Shown here: one piece after another, positions 1 through 7,871 of the stretch | Layout of the letters: every line of letters begins with the position of its first letter | Numbering within the stretch: position 1 is the stretch's first letter | DNA from: Anaerolineaceae bacterium UBA4775 | GTDB taxonomy: Bacteria; Chloroflexota; Anaerolineae; Anaerolineales; Anaerolineaceae | Assembly: GCA_002403205.1 (NCBI GenBank) | Contig: DHHJ01000034.1 | Location: 1-45,744, forward strand | DNA: 45,744 nucleotides | Direction of reading: 5' to 3' | The notes under the pieces: model-generated | What the model was told of the DNA's origin: nothing | Database searches by the model: none | The model's input: the letters and a program-made list of their open reading frames with translations, nothing else | Translations under genes and position numbers: made by a program

Positions 1-40
1 ATGGAAATATGATACAGTATCCTGTACAGCTGTGAATCGA

Positions 41-409
41 TCACCCACCAATGGCAACAGCCATGGCGACCACTTTGTCCCGGTCGTGGCTGATGCTGAC
101 AGACCAGGACTCCAATCCCAATTGGTCGGCAACCATCCTGGCATTACCGTGCAGTCTGACCACAGGCTGACCGCAGTTGAGGTGATGGATTTCGATATCC
201 TGCCAATGCACAAAGCCGATGCCTGTTCCCAGGGCTTTTGACACAGCTTCTTTGGCGGCAAACAGGCCGGTTAATGCATCGGTGCCGTTGCGCGCCTGGG
301 CAATCTCGGTTTGAGTGTAGACCCGGGCGATGAATCGCTTACGGATCTCAGGGTTGACCTCATCCAGCCGGGAAATTTCAATGATGTCGATACCGCTGCG
401 CAAGATCAT
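41..409 (-). CDS. acpS: Holo-[acyl-carrier-protein] synthase
   Basis: This enzyme transfers 4'-phosphopantetheine from CoA to the serine of apo-ACP, activating the carrier for fatty-acid synthesis in the cytoplasm. The 122 residues match the usual AcpS length. The N-terminal GIDIIEI motif places the magnesium ligand at Asp8, and the second signature FAAKEAVSKALGTG (about residues 50-63) carries the metal-binding Glu54. The ATG has a TGAGGA Shine-Dalgarno site eight bases upstream. It begins 11 bases after the stop of the upstream M16 peptidase gene, so it is probably the last gene of a three-gene operon with the two M16 genes. Bases 1-40 beyond its stop hold no recognisable gene. Confidence 0.95.
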   Translation of the reverse strand: MILRSGIDIIEISRLDEVNPEIRKRFIARVYTQTEIAQARNGTDALTGLFAAKEAVSKALGTGIGFVHWQDIEIHHLNCGQPVVRLHGNARMVADQLGLESWSVSISHDRDKVVAMAVAIGG

Positions 410-420
410 AGGCTGTGTCC

Positions 421-1710
421 TCAGGGCCCTGCCACAGCGACAGCTAAACGCTCAGGATCGAGGTATTTGCGGCTAGCAGCCAGGATGTCTTCAGCGGTGA
501 TGGATTGAACGAGCTTTGGGTATTGGAGGAAATAGTCCAGCCCCAGGTTGAAGTGTTCGATATTCAGCAGGGATACCGCCACGCCGCTGTTGGACTCAAG
601 CAACAGGGGCATGCGCCCGAGGTAATAGGATTTGCTATCGGCCAGCTCTTCTTCGTCAACAGGATGGGTGACGAACTTGCGCACTTCTTCCGTGATCAGG
701 CTGATGGTTTCATCGATATGGACGGGGTTGACGCCCGCGATCATTTCCCAGGCGCCTGGCCCGAGGCTGATGCTGAGGGAGGAATAGGCATAATAGGCCA
801 GCCCGGCGTCCTCGCGCACCCGCTGCCCCAGCCTGCCCATCATGCCGAACTCGCCAAGGATATTGTTGCCGATGCGCAGCGCATGAAAATCGGGCGAGAG
901 CCGGTCTGGTGCGTGGCAACCCATGACGATATCCGCCTGGGTTTTGCCAGGGATGTGGTGCGTTTTATGTGTGCGTTCCTGGAGCGGTTCAACGGGCGGG
1001 ATTTCAGGCAGCGGCTGTTGGCGCGGATTGGACCAGTCCCCCAGGGCCTGGCTGACCGCATCGACGGCCTGCTGCGGTTCCACAGCACCAACGATCACGA
1101 TGGCCATTTTTTTAGGCCCATAAGTGCGCTGGTAAAAGTCCACCAGGTCAGCGCGCTCGATTGCCTGGACGGTTTCAGTGTATCCATCCTCGGGATGCTG
1201 GTAGGGATGCCCGGCATAGACGATTTGATCGAACAGCATAGAAGCCATGGCTGATGTGTCCTGGGCGCGGATTGCCAGGGCTGTCAGCATCTGGGTTTTT
1301 TGACGGTTGAATTCTTTTTCAGGGAAGACGGGTGAGCGCAGGCAGTCGGAGATCAACCCCAAGATCAGGGACAGATCTTCGCTCAGGCAATGCGCGCTGA
1401 AGGAGGTGTTCAGTGTGCCGGAAGAAAAACTTAAGCTGGCACCGATGGATTCGATCTCGTTATACAGGCTTTGGAAGTCATGACGGGCGGTGCCGGTCAT
1501 CAGCCCAAAGGCCGCCAGGTAGCTCAGGCCCAGCCTGTCTTCAGGGTCAAGCAGGCTGCCGACCTGCAGGTACCCCTTGATGGAAAGGGTGGGGCTGTTG
1601 AAGTTTGCCCTTGAGAGCACGGTGATGCCATTGGGCAGCTCACAGCGCGTGATATCATCCGGGCCAGGCAGGGCGTTGCGGTGTTCATCGTAGATGGGTG
1701 TTTTCATCAT
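421..1710 (-). CDS. M16B peptidase-like subunit, non-catalytic
   Basis: This 429-residue protein has the two-lobed M16B fold of mitochondrial-processing-peptidase-like proteins. Where the catalytic subunit has HxxEH, it reads GLSYLAAFGL (about residues 60-69), so it cannot bind zinc. It keeps the REDAGLAYYAYSS segment in the C-terminal half, which resembles the R/Y pair that non-catalytic M16B subunits use for substrate binding. Heterodimers of one zinc-binding and one zinc-lacking subunit are known for this family; pairing with the neighbouring gene is inferred. The start follows the stop of the catalytic subunit by six bases, with a GAAGGAAG Shine-Dalgarno site inside the end of that gene. 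ATG codons at 1710 and 1707 are both possible. Confidence 0.85.
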   Translation of the reverse strand: MMKTPIYDEHRNALPGPDDITRCELPNGITVLSRANFNSPTLSIKGYLQVGSLLDPEDRLGLSYLAAFGLMTGTARHDFQSLYNEIESIGASLSFSSGTLNTSFSAHCLSEDLSLILGLISDCLRSPVFPEKEFNRQKTQMLTALAIRAQDTSAMASMLFDQIVYAGHPYQHPEDGYTETVQAIERADLVDFYQRTYGPKKMAIVIVGAVEPQQAVDAVSQALGDWSNPRQQPLPEIPPVEPLQERTHKTHHIPGKTQADIVMGCHAPDRLSPDFHALRIGNNILGEFGMMGRLGQRVREDAGLAYYAYSSLSISLGPGAWEMIAGVNPVHIDETISLITEEVRKFVTHPVDEEELADSKSYYLGRMPLLLESNSGVAVSLLNIEHFNLGLDYFLQYPKLVQSITAEDILAASRKYLDPERLAVAVAGP

Positions 1711-1716
1711 GCCGGT

Positions 1717-2997
1717 TCAGCTTCCTTCAGGTGTGTAAAACCCAACCACCCGGTTATCCGGGTGCAGGTAGGTTTGGGCAATGTGGTTGACCATCTCAGG
1801 GGTGACCTGGGCGAGATGGTCGACGTAATTTTCAAACCAGTCATAGCTGGCGAACATCTCGGAATAACCAAGCCAAAATGCCTGGTTGGAGATGTTTTCA
1901 CTGCTGAATGCAAATAATGCCCTGGCTTGTTTAACCGCCCGATCAATCTCAGCAGTGGTGATCGGGGAATCCAGCACACGTTGGATCTCCTGGTCGACAG
2001 CAGATAGAACTTCATCCGGGGAGTGAGAGGGATGTACAGTCAGGTAAATGGAATACAGATAAGGATCGAGGGTCGCTTGCAGCGAGCCCTGGCAGGAGAC
2101 GGAAATTTCACCTTCAACCAGGGCACGGTAAAGCCGGCTGGTCTTATTGCTGGTGCCGCCTGAACCGAACATGTTCAGGCTGCTCGGCCCGGTCAGCAGG
2201 CTGTCCAGCACCGTCAGGGTGAAAAAGTCCGGGTTGCTGGCGCTGGGTGCCCGGTAGGCGATTTGAACATAGCTGGTCTCACCCGGGCCGGTGACATGGA
2301 CCCGGTTTTCCAGGCCCAGGGGCGGGTCTGGCTGGATGTGGTGATTGAGAGGTTCACTTGAAGGGATGCTGCCGAATGTGTCTTCAATCTTTTTCAGCAA
2401 ATCGGCTGTTTTAAAATCACCGGCAACCGCTAAAACTGCGTTGGCCGGGTGGTAATGCCTGCGGTAATGCTGGTAGAGGTCATCGCGGGAGATGGTGTTA
2501 AGGTCTTCCTTTAATCCAATTACATCGTACCTGTAGGGGTGCTGGGTGAAGGCTGCTTCCTGGACTGCTTCGGAGAGCAGGAAGAGGGGCTGGTTCTCGT
2601 TGCCTTCTCGCTCCGAGATCACCACGGTGCGTTCACGCTCAACCTCAGCGACCTCAAACTCACTGTTCACCATGCGGTCAGATTCGAGGGTGAGGCTGAT
2701 GTCGAAGATGTGGGCGGGCATGGTCTCGAAGTACGTGGTCCAATCCAGGTGGGTGAGGGCATTCCACACGCCGCCCACCCGGGAAATTTCCCGGTCGAGG
2801 ATCCCGGCTGGAAAGTTTTGCGTGCCTTTGAACTGCATGTGCTCCACCCAATGGGAGATGCCTGTCTTTCCGGGGGTTTCATTGCGTGAGCCCACACGGT
2901 ACCACACCCAGGTGCTGATAATGGGCGCGGTGTGAATTTCCTTCAGGTGAACGGACAGACCGTTGGGTAAGGTATGAACTTGTTTGGGATTTGTCAT
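1717..2997 (-). CDS. M16B zinc peptidase, catalytic subunit
   Basis: This 426-residue protein has the inverted zinc motif HxxEH at residues 49-53 (HWVEH). The third zinc ligand is probably Glu129 in the segment VVISERE, about 75 residues later, as expected for M16. A GPGETSYVQIAYRAP stretch opens the second homologous half. M16B enzymes degrade peptides or process precursors, usually as a dimer with an inactive partner, here probably the next gene. No signal peptide is visible, so it is likely cytoplasmic. It heads the operon with the partner subunit and acpS and is divergent from the ferredoxin reductase gene across a 148-base gap. Confidence 0.9.
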   Translation of the reverse strand: MTNPKQVHTLPNGLSVHLKEIHTAPIISTWVWYRVGSRNETPGKTGISHWVEHMQFKGTQNFPAGILDREISRVGGVWNALTHLDWTTYFETMPAHIFDISLTLESDRMVNSEFEVAEVERERTVVISEREGNENQPLFLLSEAVQEAAFTQHPYRYDVIGLKEDLNTISRDDLYQHYRRHYHPANAVLAVAGDFKTADLLKKIEDTFGSIPSSEPLNHHIQPDPPLGLENRVHVTGPGETSYVQIAYRAPSASNPDFFTLTVLDSLLTGPSSLNMFGSGGTSNKTSRLYRALVEGEISVSCQGSLQATLDPYLYSIYLTVHPSHSPDEVLSAVDQEIQRVLDSPITTAEIDRAVKQARALFAFSSENISNQAFWLGYSEMFASYDWFENYVDHLAQVTPEMVNHIAQTYLHPDNRVVGFYTPEGS

Positions 2998-3019
2998 TGT
3001 GTTTGCATTTTGGTCAATT

Positions 3020-3058
3020 CTGGATTGGACAAGGTTATCGCCCAGTTGGTCAATCCAG
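3020..3058. repeat. Inverted repeat in the divergent M16/reductase promoter region
   Basis: Arms CTGGATTG (3020-3027) and CAATCCAG (3051-3058) are perfect inverted copies separated by 23 bases. The octamer TGGTCAAT also occurs twice as a direct repeat next to the arms. TATAAT-like sequences lie nearby on both strands. A regulator-binding site is possible but unproven. Confidence 0.35.
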
Positions 3059-3145
3059 TATAATGTACGGTGGTCTTGCTCCCCTTATTATAAGCGAGAT
3101 ATAAATTAATGGCAGGTAAAAATAGATACAAGGTGAAAAATATCG

Positions 3146-4495
3146 GTGATTGAAAATAATCACAAGCCCGTGGCAGTGATCGGTGCCGGGCCGGCAGGTT
3201 TATATGCTGCCCAATACCTTGCCCGGCAAGGCGTTGAAGTGGCGCTGTTCAACCGGGATATTAAACCCGGTGGTTTAGCGGAGTATGGCATCTTCCCCGA
3301 CAAGGTGAAGATGCGCACGGGGTTGATGGCGCAATTCGAACGCATTTTAGCCATGCCAAACGTCAGATACCGCGGAAATGTCACCATCGGTCAATCTGGC
3401 GATATCTCCCTGGACCAGCTCCGCCAGGCAGGGTTTGGCGCGATGATGGTCACAACGGGTGCCCAGCAGAACAACTGGCTTGGGCTCCCTGGCGAAGACC
3501 TGCAGGGAGTTTATCACGCCAACGATATCGTTTTTCACTACAACCGGTTGCCGGCTTATGCCGATCAGCAGCTTGATTTTGGCCGCCAGGTGGCGGTGAT
3601 CGGTGTGGGCAATGTGATGCTGGACGTGGTCAACTACCTCAAAGGCCATCACACCCCCTGCACGGTGACCGCGTATGCCCGTCGCGGTCCTGGGGAAGTG
3701 AAATTTGATCAACAAACCCTGGAACCGGTGGCAGGCTGCCTGGATTTGGAAGCCATCGGGGAGGCTGTAAAAGAGGCCTACCCTTCCATGGCGTCGGCCG
3801 GCGATGCGGTCCGTAAATTTTATGCCTTGCTGGTAGGCGCACGTGAGAAGTCGGCCGAGTGCGACACCGGTTTGACCTTCCGCATGCGGTTCTTGATGTC
3901 TCCCCTGCGTTTGATTGGCGATGAAAGCGGCCGTGTCAAAGCCATCCAATTTGAGATCAACCACCTGGTTCACGAGGGGGAAGCGGTCTTCTCGCGCGGG
4001 ACCGGTCGGTTGGAGACCGTGGCGGCCGATACCGTTATCTTTTCTATTGGCTCGCGCGTGAATCCAGATTTTGGCTTGCCCGTAGCCCAGGGCAATTACG
4101 TGACCACACCCGAGCCGCACTTTCCCATTGACGGCATCTCTTATGAGGTCTACAACCCCGATTTGTGTGCGCGCTGCGAGGATATCTTTGTCAGTGGGTG
4201 GGCACGCTTAGCCAGCGAGGGGATCGTCGGACTGGCCCGCAAAGACGCTGAACGAGGGGCAAGGGCGCTGTTGGGTTACCTTGACACACTTCAGCCAGAT
4301 GCCACGACATCGATTGACGCGGTATTAACGCGCTTGCCACGGCTTGATAAGAAAGTGGTGGATTTCGCTGACTTAACGGTCTTGTCGGAAGAAGAAGGCC
4401 GCATTGCCGCGCAGCAAGGGCTGCCGGCGTTCAAGTTTTCTTCGAATGCTGACATGTTAGACGCTATTGAAAGAGGCTTAGCAAGGAAATTGTGA
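3146..4495 (+). CDS. FprA/adrenodoxin-reductase-like ferredoxin-NADP+ reductase
   Basis: This 449-residue flavoprotein probably moves electrons between NADPH and ferredoxin in the cytoplasm. The FAD-binding GAGPAGLYAA motif is at residues 13-22. The NADP-binding part has VIGVGNVMLDVVNYL in place of the GxGNVALDxAR of adrenodoxin reductases. The C-terminal segment FVSGWARLASEGIVGLARKDAERG corresponds to the conserved FAD-contacting region near the end of FprA proteins. It starts at GTG with an AGGTGA Shine-Dalgarno site about ten bases upstream. Its last 32 bases overlap the convergent membrane-protein gene. The electron partner is not encoded nearby, and other NAD(P)H oxidoreductases of the glutamate-synthase-small-subunit type are the main alternative. 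Confidence 0.8.
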   Translation: MIENNHKPVAVIGAGPAGLYAAQYLARQGVEVALFNRDIKPGGLAEYGIFPDKVKMRTGLMAQFERILAMPNVRYRGNVTIGQSGDISLDQLRQAGFGAMMVTTGAQQNNWLGLPGEDLQGVYHANDIVFHYNRLPAYADQQLDFGRQVAVIGVGNVMLDVVNYLKGHHTPCTVTAYARRGPGEVKFDQQTLEPVAGCLDLEAIGEAVKEAYPSMASAGDAVRKFYALLVGAREKSAECDTGLTFRMRFLMSPLRLIGDESGRVKAIQFEINHLVHEGEAVFSRGTGRLETVAADTVIFSIGSRVNPDFGLPVAQGNYVTTPEPHFPIDGISYEVYNPDLCARCEDIFVSGWARLASEGIVGLARKDAERGARALLGYLDTLQPDATTSIDAVLTRLPRLDKKVVDFADLTVLSEEEGRIAAQQGLPAFKFSSNADMLDAIERGLARKL

Positions 4496-5078
4496 TCTGT
4501 TCTTCCTTGACGGGTTTTGGTTCCCCCATTTTCTCATCTGGATTTTGCTGTGAACCGTCGAGGGACGAAACTGGCTGCCTTCCTGACGGTTTATAGCGGA
4601 TCAGCAGCAGAAAACCGACCGCGATGGTCATCATGCCCAGAGTCATGCCGCGTGCTTGCAGAGGGCCAAAGTAGACATTTGGCAGCGGGTGGCTTCCCAG
4701 GCCAAAAATATCGGCCATACCGGTGAAGACACAGATCACATACCCTGTGCTGATCAGCCGTGAGCCAATCTCAGCAGCGATCGTTTTCTTCTCATCCGTC
4801 CAGAAGGCATTCAGGGTCAGATAGCAACCCAGGCTGATGATGGCCAATCCCAGCAGGAATACGGAAATCTGCACAAAACCTACCACCGGGCTGCGGTCCA
4901 AGCCGAACAGGCTGGGGCGTGCGCCCAGCAAGAAGATCATGTAGCCAATAAAGGCCAGGGCCAGGCCGATGCGGATGCGGTTTTTCGAAAAGGAGAGATC
5001 CGAATCGACTGAATCGTCCTCAAATTGGGGAATCAACGATTCCGGGCTGGGTTCGGAAGGGTCTGTTGGATAGGTCAT
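4464..5078 (-). CDS. Four-helix integral membrane protein, unknown function
   Basis: The 204-residue protein has a charged N-terminal tail rich in Ser, Pro, Asp and Glu (about residues 1-33). Four hydrophobic helices follow, near residues 37-53, 67-87, 107-125 and 143-160, and then a polar lysine/glutamate-rich tail. I do not recognise a family. It begins only two bases after the stop of the dipeptidase gene, so the two are almost certainly co-transcribed and perhaps translationally coupled. Its 3' end overlaps the convergent reductase gene by 32 bases. Confidence 0.7.
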   Translation of the reverse strand: MTYPTDPSEPSPESLIPQFEDDSVDSDLSFSKNRIRIGLALAFIGYMIFLLGARPSLFGLDRSPVVGFVQISVFLLGLAIISLGCYLTLNAFWTDEKKTIAAEIGSRLISTGYVICVFTGMADIFGLGSHPLPNVYFGPLQARGMTLGMMTIAVGFLLLIRYKPSGRQPVSSLDGSQQNPDEKMGEPKPVKEEQITISLLSLFQ

Positions 5079-5080
5079 GA

Positions 5081-6175
5081 TTATGGCAGGTTATTTTGCA
5101 GGATCCTGAGCCAATTGCCACTTAAGATTCGCTCAATATCATCTTGATTGTAACCTTTTTCTGCCAGGTGTGGGATCAATTTGGGGAGATCGGCGATGGT
5201 ATCCAGTTCGTGGGGGACCAATTCGACACCAAAACCGCCGTCGAAATCCGTTCCGATGCCCACATGCTGTGTGTTGCCGGCGATCTGACAGACATGGTCG
5301 ATCTGGGCGACATATTTTTCCAAACCGATACTGCTCCGTCCGCCGTGATCCCGCCAGTTCCAATCGAGGAAGTGATTGACGGGCACGATGCCCATCACGC
5401 CATCGCGCGCAATCAGCTGGCGGATGGTTTCATCCTTGAGGTGCCGGTTGATGGGTATGCCGTTGATCAATGCTTCGGCATTGGCATGGGAAGCGATCAC
5501 CTGGCCGGGGTAGCGGTCCAGGGCCTGGCGTGCAGATTGGTGGTCCATGTGGCTGATGTCGAGGACCATGCCCAGTTCGGCCATCCGCTCAAGCAGGGCA
5601 AAGCCCTCCCGGGTCAGGGGGCCAGGCTCACGTGTGCCCCCGCAATAGCGGGTGCCTGCCCAGGCCGGGCCGATCAGACGGACGCCCCAGTCAAACCATT
5701 GTTCCACCTCTTCAGGCTCCCTGACGCCGTCTGCGCCTTCCATCAGGACCACGATCCCCACCGGCGGCGGTGGATCCTGCGCCTGGGCCAGGTGTGCTCT
5801 CCAGGCTGCCATGTGATCAGCCACATCAGCCCGGCTGAGGAGCAAGTGAAACTTGCCTGGGTGGGTATCGGTCAACCGCAGGTAGGCGTCGAGGTTTTGG
5901 CGGTAGCACTCGTGCGCTTCTTGCGGGGATTCATAGACCTGGATCTCGTACCCGCCTTTGTCAAGGCGACGGGGCGTGCAAAACAGCGTTCCGAAGACGA
6001 TTGCCATGTTGGCTTGCTGATATTCAGGCCAGCCCAGCAAAGTATTGCCATTGTAGGCTGGAATGGGGGTTTTTTTCTCGCTTTGGCGGATGTCGTGAGC
6101 CGATTGTGTGTAATCGCGGCCCAGGTTGACCATATTCCAGGCCAGGTCTTGATGTGAATCGATGATCAGGGGCAT
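5081..6175 (-). CDS. Membrane dipeptidase family (M19) zinc hydrolase
   Basis: This amidohydrolase-fold enzyme belongs to the renal dipeptidase family, which cleaves dipeptides including D-residue-containing ones. It has the N-terminal HxD pair (SHQD, residues 8-10 of the chosen start), the bridging glutamate segment VLMEGADG, the histidine segments DISHMD and ASHANAE, and the late GTDFDGG motif. The ORF extends seven codons further to a GTG at 6196, but that GTG lies inside the upstream gene's terminator hairpin. The ATG at 6175 is therefore preferred, although it has no good Shine-Dalgarno site. No signal peptide is visible. It is followed at two bases by a membrane-protein gene. Confidence 0.88.
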   Translation of the reverse strand: MPLIIDSHQDLAWNMVNLGRDYTQSAHDIRQSEKKTPIPAYNGNTLLGWPEYQQANMAIVFGTLFCTPRRLDKGGYEIQVYESPQEAHECYRQNLDAYLRLTDTHPGKFHLLLSRADVADHMAAWRAHLAQAQDPPPPVGIVVLMEGADGVREPEEVEQWFDWGVRLIGPAWAGTRYCGGTREPGPLTREGFALLERMAELGMVLDISHMDHQSARQALDRYPGQVIASHANAEALINGIPINRHLKDETIRQLIARDGVMGIVPVNHFLDWNWRDHGGRSSIGLEKYVAQIDHVCQIAGNTQHVGIGTDFDGGFGVELVPHELDTIADLPKLIPHLAEKGYNQDDIERILSGNWLRILQNNLP

Positions 6176-6181
6176 AGGGTT

Positions 6182-6213
6182 AAAAAAATGGCGCACCGGT
6201 CACCCGGTGCGCC
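6182..6213 (-). terminator. Rho-independent terminator of the S1-domain gene
   Basis: A perfect 10-base-pair GC-rich stem (GGCGCACCGG, four-base loop, CCGGTGCGCC) is followed on the minus strand by seven consecutive T residues. It lies 15 bases past the S1-domain stop codon and ends just before the dipeptidase start. Confidence 0.9.
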
Positions 6214-6228
6214 GATATGATGATCAAG

Positions 6229-7710
6229 TTAGTCTTTGCTGGTCTCTTCGGCTTCTGTGTCGCCATCTTCGACGGCGTCATCAGCGGGTTCAGAGTCAAC
6301 TTCAGCTTCAGGTGTTTCTTCGACTACAGCCTCAGCCTCAGGTTCATCCTCGGCTTGTGTTTCTTCGACTTCAACCTCAGCTTCAGGTGTTTCTTCGACT
6401 TCAGCTTCAGCCTCGTCTTCCGCTTCTGCTTCGGGTTCTTCCGCAGGTGTTTCTTCTGCAGGTGCTTCCTCAACCTCCTCTTCTTCGGTGAGCTGATCGA
6501 TATCAAATTCATCGGTGAGGGTTTTCCAGTCGAGGTCGGTGTATGCGGGAGAATCAACGCGGCGCATGCTCAGGCCGATGCGGTGGGTATCCTCTTCAAT
6601 CTTGATGATGCGCAGGGTCAGAACATCACCCTCTTTGAGCAGCTCTTTGGGGTGTTCGATGCGCTGTTCGCTGATCTCGGAAATGTGGATGAGACCTTCG
6701 AGGTCGCCCTCGACATCATCCAGCAAGAGGCGGGCAAAGGCGCCAAAATTGGTCAGGCGGGTGATCTTGCCCTCGACCAGCTGGCCTTCGGTCAGCTCGG
6801 CAATCTGCTCGTCCCAGGGATCATCTTGCAGGCGGCGAATGGACAGGCCAATGCGCTTGCGGTCAGGATCGATGCTGATCACCTTGACCTTGATTTCCTG
6901 TCCGACCTCTAGAACTTCGCTGGGATGATTGATGTGTTCCCAGGAAAGCTCAGAAAGGTGGACCAACCCGTCGGCACCGTTGATGTTGACAAATGCGCCA
7001 AAATCAGCCAGGCTGGTGACCCGACCGGTGCGGACTTCGCCTTCTTCCAGGTCTTCAATGACACGTTCCTTGATGGTGTCGCGGGTTTCGCTGCTGGCGG
7101 CACGCTCGGAGAGGATCAGCCGTCGGCGGTCGCGATCGACTTCGATCACGCACACATCAATCTCTTCACCGACCATTTCGCTGTAACGCTCATCGGGCGA
7201 ATTGCCGGTGATCGTCAGCCGACGTCCTAAGCCGATTTGAGAAGCCGGCACAAAGCCGCGAATGGTTCCCAAAGGCACCAAAAGGCCACCCTTGTTGTAC
7301 CCTTCGATCTTCGAAGTGAAGGAATCTTCAGATTCCAACAATTCTTCGGCTGTCTGCCAGTTTTCTTCTTCCAACGCACGGGTAAAAGAGAGGATCAGGT
7401 TGCCGTTTGAATCTTCCGGCGTGACAACATAAACGGTGATCTCTTCACCCTCTTGAAAGGATTTGCGGGTTTCGTCGTCAATGGCGTCAAATTCCTTGCC
7501 GGCGAGTATGCCCTCCGACTTCGCACCAACGCTGACCAAGATTTGGCCTTCACTGATGCTGGCAATGGTTCCCTTGCGGATTTCACCGCGCTTTGGGAAA
7601 TCAATGTTAATGCCCTCTTCAGCGAGTAAGGCTTCCATTTTATTGGTGCTGGCCTGCTCCTGATTTTCTTCTTCTTCCCCCATTGTTTTAATTACATCAT
7701 TTTGGTTCAT
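6229..7710 (-). CDS. S1-domain RNA-binding protein (ribosomal protein S1-like)
   Basis: Four S1 domains follow one another, at roughly residues 40-100, 112-185, 200-275 and 285-365. The third and fourth are the most canonical, with FGAFVNI..GLVHLSELS and FGAFARL..GLIHISEIS. Such proteins bind single-stranded mRNA and help translation initiation. The C-terminal 90 or so residues are a glutamate/alanine/valine-rich low-complexity tail with repeated EETPEAEVE-type units. The start is set at ATG 7710, with GGAG 11 bases upstream. The longer reading to 7773 is rejected because a promoter occupies 7745-7773. A strong terminator follows the gene. Confidence 0.9.
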   Translation of the reverse strand: MNQNDVIKTMGEEEENQEQASTNKMEALLAEEGINIDFPKRGEIRKGTIASISEGQILVSVGAKSEGILAGKEFDAIDDETRKSFQEGEEITVYVVTPEDSNGNLILSFTRALEEENWQTAEELLESEDSFTSKIEGYNKGGLLVPLGTIRGFVPASQIGLGRRLTITGNSPDERYSEMVGEEIDVCVIEVDRDRRRLILSERAASSETRDTIKERVIEDLEEGEVRTGRVTSLADFGAFVNINGADGLVHLSELSWEHINHPSEVLEVGQEIKVKVISIDPDRKRIGLSIRRLQDDPWDEQIAELTEGQLVEGKITRLTNFGAFARLLLDDVEGDLEGLIHISEISEQRIEHPKELLKEGDVLTLRIIKIEEDTHRIGLSMRRVDSPAYTDLDWKTLTDEFDIDQLTEEEEVEEAPAEETPAEEPEAEAEDEAEAEVEETPEAEVEVEETQAEDEPEAEAVVEETPEAEVDSEPADDAVEDGDTEAEETSKD

Positions 7711-7744
7711 AAAATAAATTACTCCACAGTTGAATTTCTCACTG

Positions 7745-7773
7745 ATTATAAGGGTTAATTGGGAACTTGACAA
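7745..7773 (-). promoter_or_regulatory. Sigma-70-type promoter of the S1-domain gene
   Basis: On the minus strand TTGTCA (7768-7773) and TATAAT (7745-7750) are separated by 17 bases. This would give a leader of about 28 bases before ATG 7710. A second candidate further upstream has TTGACA (7842-7847), a 16-base spacer and TACAAT (7820-7825). Confidence 0.7.
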
Positions 7774-7871
7774 CCCTCGAACACCACTTGAAAATTAGTG
7801 GATGATAATCAGCATTTCTATTGTACCGGAATGGATGGTTTTGTCAATTTATTCAACGATTTTCAAATATT

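Noticed and set aside
505..1254. 249-codon plus-strand frame opposite the M16 subunit gene
   Set aside because: The minus-strand M16B protein is unmistakable; the antisense frame is a by-product of codon bias.
6236..6496. Long plus-strand frame rich in serine opposite the S1-protein tail
   Set aside because: It is the antisense of the glutamate-rich repeat (GAA/GAG read backward gives Ser/Phe codons), has no ribosome site and no homology pattern.
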